64,000 nt of DNA from Roseivirga pacifica (lineage in GTDB: Bacteria; Bacteroidota; Bacteroidia; Cytophagales; Cyclobacteriaceae): assembly GCF_900111145.1 (NCBI RefSeq), contig NZ_FOIR01000001.1, forward strand, positions 813,501 through 877,500, written 5' to 3'. Below are positions 33,697 to 43,024 of this stretch, one piece after another. Position numbers and translations under genes: made by a program. Position 1 is the stretch's first letter. Each line of letters opens with the position of its first letter. A model generated the notes under the pieces. That model was not told the DNA's origin and did not search any database. It saw only the letters and a program-made list of their open reading frames with translations.

Positions 33697-34496
33697 GGTC
33701 TCAGTTTTTCTCCGCAGCGTCTGCAGTAGTTTGCATCGGCACTATGGCCTGCAAGTTCGCACTTTGAGCATTTAATTTTGTCCTCGGCCTCTTTCTTTTC
33801 TTTCTGAAGTTCCACCGTTACAATGCCGGTAGGCACAGCAATAATGGCATAGCCAAGAATCATTACAAAAGAAGCCAAGCTCTGACCAATGATGGTTTGC
33901 GGAGCTATGTCGCCATAGCCAACAGTTGTGAGTGTTACTATGGCCCAATACACGCTGCGCGGAATACTAGTAAAACCATTTGCCCTACCTTCAACCAAAT
34001 ACATTACCGTACCCATAATGATTACTGTGGCCAACACAGTGCCCATAAATACAGTGATTTTGTGCCTGCTGGCTTTAATTGCCCTGCCGAGTTGTTCACC
34101 CTCGCCTACAAACCTGCCTAGCTTCAGTATTCGGAAAACGCGCAATAAGCGCAGCGCTCTTATAATGAGCAAATACTGGGTTCCTACAAAGATCAGGCTG
34201 AGGTAGGAAGGTAAAATTGAGAGTAAGTCGATGATACCGTAAAAACTAAAGATGTATTTTTTACTGTTTTCGGTAACCCAAACTCTGGTGATGTACTCTA
34301 GGGTGAAAATAATGGTAAGTGCACCTTCCACCCAACGAAAATAATTGCCATAGTTTTGCTGTAGCGAAGGCACGCTTTCCAGCATTACGGTAACTATACT
34401 CAATAGAATAATTACCAGCAAAACCACATCAAAGGTTCTGCCGGCAGGTGTGTCGGTACCAAAAATTATGATGTTAAGCCTTTGTCTTAGCGTCAT
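33693..34496 (-). CDS. Voltage-gated-like potassium channel with C-terminal zinc ribbon
   Basis: This 267-residue six-helix ion channel has an arginine-bearing S4-like helix (IIRALRLLRVFRILKLGRF) and the selectivity filter TLTTVGYGDIAP. After the pore a short cytosolic tail ends in a zinc ribbon, KCSKCELAGHSADANYCRRC, with two CxxC pairs. The family conducts potassium. The ribbon is an accessory domain whose role is unclear. It overlaps MscS upstream and hemolysin III downstream by four bases each. Confidence 0.92.
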   Translation of the reverse strand: MTLRQRLNIIIFGTDTPAGRTFDVVLLVIILLSIVTVMLESVPSLQQNYGNYFRWVEGALTIIFTLEYITRVWVTENSKKYIFSFYGIIDLLSILPSYLSLIFVGTQYLLIIRALRLLRVFRILKLGRFVGEGEQLGRAIKASRHKITVFMGTVLATVIIMGTVMYLVEGRANGFTSIPRSVYWAIVTLTTVGYGDIAPQTIIGQSLASFVMILGYAIIAVPTGIVTVELQKEKKEAEDKIKCSKCELAGHSADANYCRRCGEKLRP

Positions 34497-36136
34497 TTTT
34501 TAGGTTGATCGTTTTGAATGCGGAACCAAGGTGCCTGATAATCTTCTGGCAAGTAGCTTTGCGGAATGGTGGTTTGGTTGCCATCGCGGTGCGCACCATA
34601 GTGTGGCGATAAGATCTCGATACCCGCCTCGTTAAACTTATCTTGAATATTTTGGTGTAACTCAGAGTAAATAGAAGACATTTTCTTGATTTCACGCGTT
34701 CTGGCGTTTATCTGGTAACTCACGTAGAAATCATCTAAGCTAGTTTGTAATACAAATGGTTTAGGCAGTTTTTTCACATGCTCTGTGGCCAATGCGGCTT
34801 CGACTAAACATTTGTGCACATCGCGCCAAGGCACATCGTAGCCAATGGTTACGGTGGTATGCAAAATCAGACCTTCCTCCTCGTTAGCCGTTGTATAGTT
34901 AATGGTATGGCTATTGAGCATTTGCGAATTCGGAATAGTGATGATCTCGTTTTTGAGTGTTTTAATTTTTGTATTCAGCAGTGTTTTTTCAGTCACATCG
35001 CCCATTACATCTGCAATTTTTACCCTATCACCAACTTTGAATGAGCGCATATACGTAATTACTAAGCCGGCAATTACGTTTGAAAAGGCACCAGCACCAC
35101 CAAGTGCTACCAACAGACCGAAAAAGGTTGAAACCCCCTTGAATATTGGTGATTCTGACATTGGTAAAAGCGGCCAAATAGCCACAAAGGATATAGCGAT
35201 AACTATAACCTTTATCAGATTATAAGTTGGCTTGGACCATTCAGGGTAAAAGCCAGGTAGTACCAATCTGCCCTTTGCTACTTCGGTTCTAAAAAAAGCT
35301 AGCCCTTTGAGTAAGTACCGTACTACAACAATAATTACCAGTATGGTCAGTAGGTTTGGTATAAAGTTTAAAAACTTTGAACCTATGCTTTTTAAAGGAT
35401 TTAAGATGTAACCAAACAGGGTATTGGCTATGCCTTGTGTCCACGGAAAGAGCGAGAAAATAGTAGGCAACAAGAGGTAAACAATGAACAAAAGCAGCGC
35501 CAAGCGAGCCGCTTTGGCCAAAAATACAATGTATACTATAAGCTTATCCTCCGATATGAGTTCGTAGTTTTTAACCTTAAAGCCTTTAAACCAAATGCCT
35601 TTTTTGGCATGTATTTTCATGTAAACCAAACGGAACAGCCTGTTGTAATAGCGAAGCCCAAAAATGAAAAGTCCTATGATGAGCAGCGCGATTCCAACGT
35701 TTATAAAGAAGCTGTTATTGGGATTGAAAGAGCTAATGGTTAAAGCCTCTTCAATTTGTTCTTTGTAAAAACTGGTAGCACCACTCAGGCTTAAGCCAAG
35801 TGCTTTGGCATCGGCATCGTTTACGGTCATTACCAGTTCTTCACCATGCATTATTTCGTTTACAACTTCACCGTATTTAATGGTCAATTCGGCAGTAAAC
35901 GTAGATTCACGAAGTTTCTTGATTTTGTTACCCACACGCAGCGCTCGTGCCTCTCGGCTATAGGGGCCAATACCATTGAATATCATTACCAGCGAGTCTT
36001 GATCGGCCGGTTGACCTAAAACGGTAGTGTCTGCAACAGTGGCAGTTTGTTGTGTTGGCCTAACACCTGTAGTTTGTGGTTGTGCAGAACTACCGCTCTG
36101 AAACCAAAGGCTCAATAAAAGTAAAAGCACTTTCAT
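34493..36136 (-). CDS. MscS-type small-conductance mechanosensitive channel
   Basis: This 547-residue protein has an N-terminal signal-like segment, a Gln/Thr-rich stretch, an extracytoplasmic domain (about 40-130) and about five or six membrane helices. The MscS pore helix (GAGAFSNVIAGLVITYMRSFKVGDRVKIADVMGD) and beta domain (LKNEIITIPNSQMLNSHTINYT) follow. It is larger than E. coli MscS and resembles Bacteroidota MscS homologues with extra helices. Its role is ion release on osmotic downshock. First gene of an overlapping operon with a potassium channel and hemolysin III, suggesting joint membrane or osmotic function. Confidence 0.92.
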   Translation of the reverse strand: MKVLLLLLSLWFQSGSSAQPQTTGVRPTQQTATVADTTVLGQPADQDSLVMIFNGIGPYSREARALRVGNKIKKLRESTFTAELTIKYGEVVNEIMHGEELVMTVNDADAKALGLSLSGATSFYKEQIEEALTISSFNPNNSFFINVGIALLIIGLFIFGLRYYNRLFRLVYMKIHAKKGIWFKGFKVKNYELISEDKLIVYIVFLAKAARLALLLFIVYLLLPTIFSLFPWTQGIANTLFGYILNPLKSIGSKFLNFIPNLLTILVIIVVVRYLLKGLAFFRTEVAKGRLVLPGFYPEWSKPTYNLIKVIVIAISFVAIWPLLPMSESPIFKGVSTFFGLLVALGGAGAFSNVIAGLVITYMRSFKVGDRVKIADVMGDVTEKTLLNTKIKTLKNEIITIPNSQMLNSHTINYTTANEEEGLILHTTVTIGYDVPWRDVHKCLVEAALATEHVKKLPKPFVLQTSLDDFYVSYQINARTREIKKMSSIYSELHQNIQDKFNEAGIEILSPHYGAHRDGNQTTIPQSYLPEDYQAPWFRIQNDQPKK

Positions 36137-36266
36137 AACTGGGTCAAGATAGTAAAAAGCGTAACATGTAAAACTGAACCGAACTTATGGGAAGGTACAA
36201 TTTTTTCAAAATTTGTTAATAGAACGCCTTTAATAGGGAAGTGTTTGGGTTGGTTCTTCAACCTAC

Positions 36267-36295
36267 AAAAAAACCCTGACGACTTCGCCAGGGTT
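36267..36295 (-). terminator. Intrinsic terminator of the LytR-type gene
   Basis: Read on the minus strand, AACCCTG (36295-36289) pairs with CAGGGTT (36278-36272) and runs into seven T (36273-36267). It lies 30 bases after the regulator stop. Confidence 0.87.
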
Positions 36296-36324
36296 AGGTT
36301 CCATTCCACGCGACTTTTGAGCTT

Positions 36325-37047
36325 TTACAGGCTCATCATTTCTTTAAAGCGCGCTGCTTGTCTGCGGCTAACTTCTACTTTGTCGCCACCACGTAACACC
36401 ACCATAAGGCCGCCATTGAACCAAGATTCAATGCTTTCTACCCAAGTAAGGTTAATAATGTGCTTGCGGCTTGCTCTAAAGAATGAGCGATCGTCTAACT
36501 TTTCATCCAATGCGTTCAGCGACTTGTGAATCATTGGTTTAAAGTTGTCGAAGTAGATTTTGATATAGTTACCGTCCGACTCGAACAAGCGAATGTTTTC
36601 TAGCTTTACAAACCAGCATTTGTCGCCATCTTTTACAAAAACGCGGTCTTGTGGTCCAAGCTTTTTAGGCTCACTGTTTTCTGGCTCTTCTTCTTTTTGG
36701 GCTTTGCTAACCAGTTTGGTTACGGTTTCTTTTAAACGGTCTGGCTCAATTGGCTTCAATAAATAATCGAGCGCATTAAAGTCGAATGCTTTTAGGGCGT
36801 ACTCGTCATAAGCAGTTGTAAACACTACTTCCGGAACGGTATCGAGCGATTCGAGCAGTTCGAAACCGGTTTTGCCCGGCATCTGAATATCTAAAAAGAG
36901 TAAGTCTGGCTTAAGGCTTTTTATTTTCTCCTCTGCATCTTCTGCATTTACCGCTTCACCAACAATCTCTATTTCCTGGTACTCTTGTAACAGATTGCTG
37001 AGCTCTTTGCGAGCCAGTCTTTCGTCATCTACAATCAGTGCTTTCAT
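36325..37047 (-). CDS. LytTR-family response regulator
   Basis: This 240-residue regulator has a receiver domain (1-120; phosphoacceptor Asp in LLFLDIQMPGKTG; KPIEPDRL) and a LytTR DNA-binding domain (about 138-238; FVKDGDKCWFVKLENIRLFES, FFRASRKHIINLTWVE). ATG 37047 is preferred over TTG 37053. It follows its kinase by 10 bases, so the pair forms a LytS/LytR-type two-component system. Such pairs control envelope, carbohydrate or peptide-response genes; targets here are unknown. Confidence 0.93.
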   Translation of the reverse strand: MKALIVDDERLARKELSNLLQEYQEIEIVGEAVNAEDAEEKIKSLKPDLLFLDIQMPGKTGFELLESLDTVPEVVFTTAYDEYALKAFDFNALDYLLKPIEPDRLKETVTKLVSKAQKEEEPENSEPKKLGPQDRVFVKDGDKCWFVKLENIRLFESDGNYIKIYFDNFKPMIHKSLNALDEKLDDRSFFRASRKHIINLTWVESIESWFNGGLMVVLRGGDKVEVSRRQAARFKEMMSL

Positions 37048-37057
37048 ATTCAACTTA

Positions 37058-38107
37058 TTAGATGCGCTGAGGTATTCTTACCTCAGTCACGACAAACTTA
37101 TCATTTTCATTGTACATTTTAAAGGAGGCTTCTTCACCATAGATCAACATTAGCCTTTCTTTAGTGTTTACTAAGCCAACCCCAGACCGTTCGCGCGGTC
37201 TTTTACGGCCATAAACCAGTTGGCCGCTGTTTTTGATTCTTATGCTTAACACAGAATCTTCCACCTTGGTTGCTATTTCAATTAGGCCGCCCTCCATTAG
37301 GTTAGAAACACCGTGCTTAATGGCGTTTTCTACCAAGGTTTGCAGCATCATTGGTGGCACTTCAAAGTGGTCCGACTGTTTATCAATCGAATACTTTACT
37401 TTTAGTCTTTCTTCAAACCGAATTCCCTCTAATGCGAGGTAATCTCTTACGGTATTGAGTTCGCTACGGAAGTTAACAACTCTTTTTTTATCGGTAATTA
37501 AAGAATTCCTTAAAATATTAGATAGTTGCGTAATGGCAATTTTGGCCTTCTTCGGTTCCTCATCAACCAAAGCTCGCATGCTGTTAAGTGCATTGAATAT
37601 AAAATGCGGATTTAGCTGCGCTTTGAGCTGATTTAGGTGCATTTCGTTCATGGCCGCCTCGTACTTCAGCGAGCGGTTATTGCTTTCTAAATAGTGATAT
37701 AAAAAGTAAACGGTGGTCCAAATAATATAAATGACCACATAGGCCAAATAGGGTAAAACCACCTCGGTAAAAATGGCTTCTTTTAAATATACCTCGTGAA
37801 AGACAGAGTAAAGCAAGAGCGAAGCAACCAAAACCAATAGCGCTGCGGCAAAAATTACTGCCAGCAATCGCGGAATTACCCTGTTAATATTGATTTGTAC
37901 CCACGCCCGCTTAATAATGCTTTTTCGAAGAATGCCATGCGAGACGAAAAAGAGCAGCAATGAATGAATAATGAGCTCTGTTCGCTGAATGGCTTGCGTT
38001 TCGGAGTTAAGCTCTTGTGGGTTAGAAATAATGAGCGCGTAGTTAGCCAAAAAATAGACTCCCCAGCCTAGAATTTGTAGTGTCCAGTATAAGCGCTTCT
38101 TCCTCAT
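37058..38107 (-). CDS. LytS-like sensor histidine kinase
   Basis: This 349-residue kinase has four membrane helices (about 8-155), a coiled linker and the His_kinase domain: phosphoacceptor His in LKAQLNPHFIFNALNSMRALV, N-box in LQTLVENAIKHGVS and G-box in RERSGVGLVNTKERL. ATG 38107 is chosen because TATTTTTCGC just upstream resembles a -7 promoter element and MRKKRLYWTLQILGWGVYF starts at the first helix. There is no separate periplasmic sensor domain, so it may sense within the membrane. Confidence 0.92.
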   Translation of the reverse strand: MRKKRLYWTLQILGWGVYFLANYALIISNPQELNSETQAIQRTELIIHSLLLFFVSHGILRKSIIKRAWVQININRVIPRLLAVIFAAALLVLVASLLLYSVFHEVYLKEAIFTEVVLPYLAYVVIYIIWTTVYFLYHYLESNNRSLKYEAAMNEMHLNQLKAQLNPHFIFNALNSMRALVDEEPKKAKIAITQLSNILRNSLITDKKRVVNFRSELNTVRDYLALEGIRFEERLKVKYSIDKQSDHFEVPPMMLQTLVENAIKHGVSNLMEGGLIEIATKVEDSVLSIRIKNSGQLVYGRKRPRERSGVGLVNTKERLMLIYGEEASFKMYNENDKFVVTEVRIPQRI

Positions 38108-38188
38108 TCCAGCGCGAAAAATAAATAAAGTTCGCTTGAATAACGGCAATCTTTCGTGCCAGTGGTTCAGAGCGTTGAAAATTTGGTA

Positions 38189-39505
38189 TTAAAGGCTGTC
38201 GCTTGGTTTATGAGACTTCTTTCGAATAAATGTTCTGATGATCAGGCGTGTACCACGATCGTAGGTCATGTAATTCCAAACCCAGTTGCTCAGGGTTACC
38301 AATCTGTTCCGAAAACCAACAATTGACATAAGGTGAACGAACATCCAAACCATCCACGCAAAGAAGCCCCCAAAGTGGAATTTGGGTAAGTCTACTACAG
38401 CTTTATTTCTACCAATGGTGGCCATAGATCCCTTATCTCGATATTTAAATGATTTCCAGTCGGCTGTTGATTGGTGTACCAGGTTTTTGCCCAAAGCTTG
38501 TGCCTGCTGTATGGCTACAGGTGCCACCATTGGGTGCCCGTTCGGAAACTCATCCGATAGCATGCCAGCAATATCACCAATGGCAAACACATCATCTACT
38601 CCAACTACTCTGCTGTACTCGTCTACTTTTATTCGCCCTTTGTGCAGCGAACTTTCTGGCAGACCGTCAATTATGTTACCGGTAACTCCAGCAGCCCAAA
38701 TCACGGTTTTAGCAGGAATTACAGTGCCATCAGATAGGGTTACTTTTTGGCCGTCATAGTCTTTTACCACGGTGTTGAGCGAAACCTTGACATCAAACTT
38801 GTTCAAATACTCAAGGGCTTTTTTACTGGATTTATCGGACATACCAGCCAATAAGCGAGGACCACCATCTACCAGATGCAAGTTCATGATGTTAAAATCA
38901 ATGTCGGGGTAGTCTTTTGGTAGTACGTGCTTCTTCAGTTCACCCAAAGCTCCCGCTACTTCTACCCCAGTGGGACCACCGCCCACAATTACAAAGTTGG
39001 TGAGTCTGTCTTTTTCGCGTAGGTCTTGTGTCATTACCGTTTGCTCAAAATTCTGTAGCATGTGGCTGCGCAAGTCTAGTGCCTGTGGTACTTGTTTCAT
39101 AGGGAAGGTTCTTTCGTACAATTCCCTATTGCCAAAGTAATTGGTTTTAGAGCCGTTGGCTATTACGAGCAAATCGTAACTGAGCTCGCCAACAAGCGTG
39201 GTAATGGTTTTCTTTTCGGGGTTAAGGCCTGTAACCCGGGCCATTCTAAAGTAAAAGTCTTTATGGTTATCAAAGATTTTGCGCAGCGATTCGGCAATAG
39301 AGTCAGGTTCTAAACCTGCCGTGGCCACCTGATATAACAATGGTTGGAAGGTGTGGTAATTGTGACGGTCGAGCATCACAATTTGAAAGTTGGCTTTTCT
39401 TAATGATTTGGCGATTTGAATGCCACCAAACCCTCCCCCAATAATAACAAGGCGAGGCTTGTTTGAGCGGGGGATATCTAGGTGCAGATGATCGAATGGG
39501 CTCAT
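38189..39505 (-). CDS. Type II NADH:quinone oxidoreductase (NDH-2)
   Basis: This 438-residue flavoprotein oxidises NADH and reduces the quinone pool without proton pumping. The FAD-binding GGGFGGIQIAKSL, the NADH-binding VIVGGGPTGVEVAGAL and the C-terminal FAD motif VFAIGDIAGM are present, and a hydrophobic C-terminal stretch (FFAWMVWMFVHLMSIVGF) anchors it to the inner membrane. A 9-bp dyad lies just upstream of the start and may control transcription. Confidence 0.92.
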   Translation of the reverse strand: MSPFDHLHLDIPRSNKPRLVIIGGGFGGIQIAKSLRKANFQIVMLDRHNYHTFQPLLYQVATAGLEPDSIAESLRKIFDNHKDFYFRMARVTGLNPEKKTITTLVGELSYDLLVIANGSKTNYFGNRELYERTFPMKQVPQALDLRSHMLQNFEQTVMTQDLREKDRLTNFVIVGGGPTGVEVAGALGELKKHVLPKDYPDIDFNIMNLHLVDGGPRLLAGMSDKSSKKALEYLNKFDVKVSLNTVVKDYDGQKVTLSDGTVIPAKTVIWAAGVTGNIIDGLPESSLHKGRIKVDEYSRVVGVDDVFAIGDIAGMLSDEFPNGHPMVAPVAIQQAQALGKNLVHQSTADWKSFKYRDKGSMATIGRNKAVVDLPKFHFGGFFAWMVWMFVHLMSIVGFRNRLVTLSNWVWNYMTYDRGTRLIIRTFIRKKSHKPSDSL

Positions 39506-39520
39506 ATAAAAAATGTTAAA

Positions 39521-39554
39521 TAAGGAACGAAATGGGCTGATATACCGTTCCTTA
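39521..39554. promoter_or_regulatory. 9-bp dyad upstream of the NDH-2 gene
   Basis: TAAGGAACG (39521-39529) and CGTTCCTTA (39546-39554) are perfect inverted repeats 16 bases apart, starting 16 bases before the NDH-2 ATG. It could be an operator or a leader hairpin. No regulator can be named. Confidence 0.45.
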
Positions 39555-39559
39555 ACTGT

Positions 39560-39783
39560 AACATATTTGAGCGAATTTGTTAAAATATGATAAAACGAAT
39601 AACGCAGATAATAGCATTGAAAGCTTAGCGTTATTTAAATGACACACGGATAAGAAATGTAAGTAATTAAAATCGGTGGAGGTTAATGGAGACATTGACC
39701 AAGTGAAGTTGATTCATAGTGTGTTGATTTTAATGTTTTGGTTGAAGATGATGCTGTCGCGAAAGTGGCAGCATCTTTTTTTT
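39560..39783 (+). ncRNA. Candidate small RNA or short transcript ending at 39783
   Basis: The 39506-39908 gap has no supported gene on either strand, but it contains a strong plus-strand terminator pointing away from both flanking minus-strand genes. Something on the plus strand must therefore end here. A GTG frame from 39676 crosses the terminator and is not credible; a 6-codon ATG frame near 39684 is too short to judge. The 5' end is unknown and the start given is arbitrary. Confidence 0.3.
39750..39783 (+). terminator. Strong intrinsic terminator, plus strand
   Basis: GATGCTG (39750-39756) pairs with CAGCATC (39769-39775), extended inwards by a C-G and a T-G pair, and is followed by eight T. 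Both neighbouring genes lie on the other strand. Confidence 0.87.
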
Positions 39784-39878
39784 GGACTGTTGCGAAGTGG
39801 ATTAAAAACGAGCATTTGTTACACCATGGATGGAATAGAGGATGAGGTCGGAAACTACTTCATTTGACCAAGCCGCCA

Positions 39879-39900
39879 CAATCGGTGAGGACACCGATTG
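39879..39900. other. Hairpin just beyond the uvrA stop
   Basis: CAATCGGT (39879-39886) and ACCGATTG (39893-39900) form a perfect 8-bp stem with a 6-base loop. Neither strand has a T-tract next to it, so it may protect mRNA ends rather than terminate. Confidence 0.5.
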
Positions 39901-39908
39901 GATTGCAG

Positions 39909-42773
39909 TTATGCCTTCAACTCTTCTTTCAAAAACCTTGCGGTATGGCTCTTTTTGCTTTTGGCTACTTTTTCAGGAGTACCTTCAGCTACAATAGTTC
40001 CGCCTTTTTCGCCACCTTCTGGGCCAAGATCAATAATGTGATCAGCCACTTTGATTACATCTAAGTTGTGCTCAATAATAAGTACTGAGTTGCCTTTATC
40101 TACCAGTCGATTCAACACATCGAGCAAGTGCTGAATGTCTTGGAAGTGTAGGCCTGTAGTTGGCTCATCTAAAATGTAGAGGGTTTTGCCGGTATCTTTC
40201 TTAGAAAGCTCGGTAGCCAGTTTTACACGCTGTGCTTCACCACCGGAAAGGGTAGTGGCATGCTGGCCAAGCGAAATGTAGCCTAGGCCAACATCGTTTA
40301 GCGTTTGTATCTTTCTCAAGATCTTCGGCTGATGCTCGAAGAACTCTACAGCCTGCTCTACTGTCATGTCCAACACATCGGAGATCGACTTTCCTTTGAA
40401 ACGCACCTCCAAGGTTTCGCGGTTGTAACGCTTGCCTTTACAAGTTTCGCAAGGCACATGAACATTCGGCAGAAAGTCCATTTCAATCAGCTTCATGCCG
40501 GCACCTTCGCAGGTTTCGCAGCGGCCACCTTTTACGTTGAAGGAGAATCGGCCGGCTTTGTAACCGCGGATTTTCGCCTCAGGCAATTCGGTGAAAAGCG
40601 TGCGTATATCGGAGAATACTCCAGTATAAGTGGCCGGATTCGACCTTGGTGTTCTACCAATTGGCGACTGATCCACTTCAATCACCTTGTCAATATTTTT
40701 CAGCCCATCAATTGAATCGTAAGGAAGCGGAGCCCTTTTCGACCTAAAGAAATGATGGTTTAGAATAGGGAAGAGCGTGTCGTGAATTAGGGTAGATTTT
40801 CCCGAACCAGAAACACCCGTAACGCAGATCATTTGTCCCAATGGAAGCGTGAGGTCAACATTTTTTAGGTTGTTTCCTTTTGCTCCTTTCAATTCAATGC
40901 TGTTGCCATTGCCCTTTCTTCTCTCTTTCGGCACATCAATATTTCTGGTGCCTTTTAGGTACTGGGCAGTCACTCCGTTTTGCTCCAAAAATTCTTCTGG
41001 TGTTCCTGCAGCCACTACAGTACCGCCATGGCGGCCTGCGCCTGGCCCAATATCTATAATGTGGTCCGATGCCAACATCATATCCTTATCGTGCTCCACA
41101 ACAATAATGGTGTTGCCGATATCGCGCAGGTCGCGCAGGGCATTTATAAGCTTTTCGTTGTCGCGTTGGTGGAGGCCAATACTCGGCTCATCCATAATGT
41201 AGAGCACGCCAACCAGCTGCGTACCAATTTGCGTGGCCAATCGAATACGCTGTGCTTCACCACCCGAAAGTGTTCTTAATGGGCGGTTCAATGTTAGGTA
41301 ATCAAGCCCAACATCAAGCAAAAAGCCAATGCGCTTTCTAATCTCTTTCAGAATTTCTGGCGCAATCTTGTTCTGCTTATCTGTAAGCCTGTCTTCCAAA
41401 CCAACAAACCACTCACCCAGCGACTCAATGTCCATGTTGGCCAATACCGAAATGTTGGTGTCGGCAATTTTAAAGTGCAGCGATTCTTTTTTCAGTCTAG
41501 CACCATCGCAAGTTGGGCAGGTTTTTACGGTCATAAAGTCCTCAATCCACTTGCGTGTTTTTTCGGTGCCTTCAGACTTTTGCTTTTCCAAAAACTTAAT
41601 AATTCCCTCGAACTTGGTGTTCCAGTTAGTGCCTGGGTACTTTTTGGAGCTAACCGCTACGGGTACATCATCACCGTAAAGGATCACTTCTACCACCTCT
41701 TCCGGCAAGTCTTTTATTGGGGTTGAAAGGCTTTTCTTATAACGTTTAAGAATTGCTTCCAGCTTTTTGAAAATCCAGATATCGCGGTATTCGCCCAAAG
41801 GAGCCAAACCACCACGGCTAATGCTGAGGTTCGGGTCGGCAATTACCGATTCGCGGGTAATTTCTTCTACCTGGCCAAGCCCGTTACAAGTTGGGCAAGC
41901 GCCATATGGCGAGTTGAATGAGAAGTTATTTGGCGCAGGTTCATCGTACGAAAGCCCTGTTTCTGGATCCATCAAGTACTTGGAGAAGTGGTGAACCTTG
42001 CCGTCTTCATCACGCACCATCATTACGCCATTGCCGTGCGAGAGCGCTGTTTGCACCGATTTTGTGATGCGGAAACGGTCTCCATCATCGGCTATAATGC
42101 GGTCGATTACGATTTCGATGTCGTGTGTTTTGTAACGGTCTACCTGCATTTTAGGCACCATTTCCATTACCACACCATCCACACGCACTTTGGTAAAGCC
42201 CATTTTGCGAATCTGCACAAATAGCTCGCGATAGTGCCCTTTTCTACCTTTTACTACTGGAGCCAAAAGAATGAGTTTCTTTCGCTCAAAAGTTTGAATA
42301 ATGTGCTCTACAATTTGGTCTTCCGACTGACGAATCATCGCCTTGCCCGTGTGGTAAGAATAGGCAATGCCTGCTCTAGCATATAGCAATCGCAGAAAAT
42401 CGTAGATTTCCGTAAGCGTACCCACGGTAGACCTTGGGTTGCGCGAAGTGGTTTTTTGCTCAATGGAAATAACCGGGCTTAGGCCGTTGATCTTGTCAAC
42501 ATCGGGCCGCTCCATGTCGCCAATAAAGGCACGGGCATAAGCCGAAAAGCTTTCCATATACCTGCGTTGGCCTTCAGCATAAATGGTGTCGAAAGCCAGC
42601 GAAGACTTACCTGAACCAGAAATACCAGTAATTACCACGAGTTTATTGCGCGGAATTGTGGTGTCGATATTTTTTAGGTTGTGCTCTCGCGCCCCAAAAA
42701 TCTCGATTTGTTCGTGTCCTGATAGGTCAACCGGTGCCGGTGAAATGGATGCGTTTTCCTTAAGTTTTTCCAT
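39909..42773 (-). CDS. uvrA: Excinuclease ABC subunit A
   Basis: This 954-residue damage-recognition ATPase drives nucleotide excision repair. Both ABC cassettes are present: Walker [11 protein letters not shown] near residue 45 and GVSGSGKST in the second half; signatures [12 protein letters not shown] and [12 protein letters not shown]; and zinc modules CPTCNGLGQ and [27 protein letters not shown] 42773 is preferred over TTG 42803, since [12 protein letters not shown] precedes the conserved [16 protein letters not shown] heptanucleotide tandem repeat lies about 85 bases upstream. Confidence 0.97.
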   Translation of the reverse strand: MEKLKENASISPAPVDLSGHEQIEIFGAREHNLKNIDTTIPRNKLVVITGISGSGKSSLAFDTIYAEGQRRYMESFSAYARAFIGDMERPDVDKINGLSPVISIEQKTTSRNPRSTVGTLTEIYDFLRLLYARAGIAYSYHTGKAMIRQSEDQIVEHIIQTFERKKLILLAPVVKGRKGHYRELFVQIRKMGFTKVRVDGVVMEMVPKMQVDRYKTHDIEIVIDRIIADDGDRFRITKSVQTALSHGNGVMMVRDEDGKVHHFSKYLMDPETGLSYDEPAPNNFSFNSPYGACPTCNGLGQVEEITRESVIADPNLSISRGGLAPLGEYRDIWIFKKLEAILKRYKKSLSTPIKDLPEEVVEVILYGDDVPVAVSSKKYPGTNWNTKFEGIIKFLEKQKSEGTEKTRKWIEDFMTVKTCPTCDGARLKKESLHFKIADTNISVLANMDIESLGEWFVGLEDRLTDKQNKIAPEILKEIRKRIGFLLDVGLDYLTLNRPLRTLSGGEAQRIRLATQIGTQLVGVLYIMDEPSIGLHQRDNEKLINALRDLRDIGNTIIVVEHDKDMMLASDHIIDIGPGAGRHGGTVVAAGTPEEFLEQNGVTAQYLKGTRNIDVPKERRKGNGNSIELKGAKGNNLKNVDLTLPLGQMICVTGVSGSGKSTLIHDTLFPILNHHFFRSKRAPLPYDSIDGLKNIDKVIEVDQSPIGRTPRSNPATYTGVFSDIRTLFTELPEAKIRGYKAGRFSFNVKGGRCETCEGAGMKLIEMDFLPNVHVPCETCKGKRYNRETLEVRFKGKSISDVLDMTVEQAVEFFEHQPKILRKIQTLNDVGLGYISLGQHATTLSGGEAQRVKLATELSKKDTGKTLYILDEPTTGLHFQDIQHLLDVLNRLVDKGNSVLIIEHNLDVIKVADHIIDLGPEGGEKGGTIVAEGTPEKVAKSKKSHTARFLKEELKA

Positions 42774-42857
42774 GAATTGCGGGCTAAATCGCAGAATTGA
42801 CAAAGGTCGAGATTTAGCAATGCAATTACAACAGTGGTTGTGGTATTAAAGTTTATT

Positions 42858-42909
42858 CTAGGAGCTAGGAGCTAGGAGCTAGGAGCTAGGAGCTAGGAGC
42901 TAGGAGCTA
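42858..42909. repeat. Heptanucleotide tandem repeat (CTAGGAG)7 upstream of uvrA
   Basis: Seven perfect copies of CTAGGAG run from 42858 to 42906, followed by CTA. The array is in the 248-base gap between the EEP-family gene and uvrA. Such short repeats change copy number by slippage. It is non-coding here, so any effect would be on promoter spacing or mRNA leader. Confidence 0.95.
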
Positions 42910-42987
42910 TTGGACAGGTTGATTTAAAAGGTATCGATTTATAGATCATATTTTGGCGGAAAATGATTTATAAATGTTGTAGAACCT

Positions 42988-43024
42988 ATTCCCCTCATTT
43001 TTAAGGAGGGGTTAGGGGTGGTTA
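42988..43024 (+). repeat. Dispersed GC-rich hairpin element
   Basis: ATTCCCCTC, then TTTTTAA, GGAGGGG and TTAGGGGTGGTTAG. The complement of 285-321 has nearly the same sequence and spacing, and 225-260 has the same layout. It abuts the stop codon of the EEP-family gene (43022-43024) and may serve as its 3' end. Confidence 0.6.

Noticed and set aside
39676-39867. 63-codon GTG frame between NDH-2 and uvrA
   Set aside because: It crosses the terminator at 39750-39783, and the peptide has no recognisable features.
42858-42909. Possible CRISPR or phage attachment array
   Set aside because: The array is a 7-base unit without spacers or nearby cas or integrase genes.
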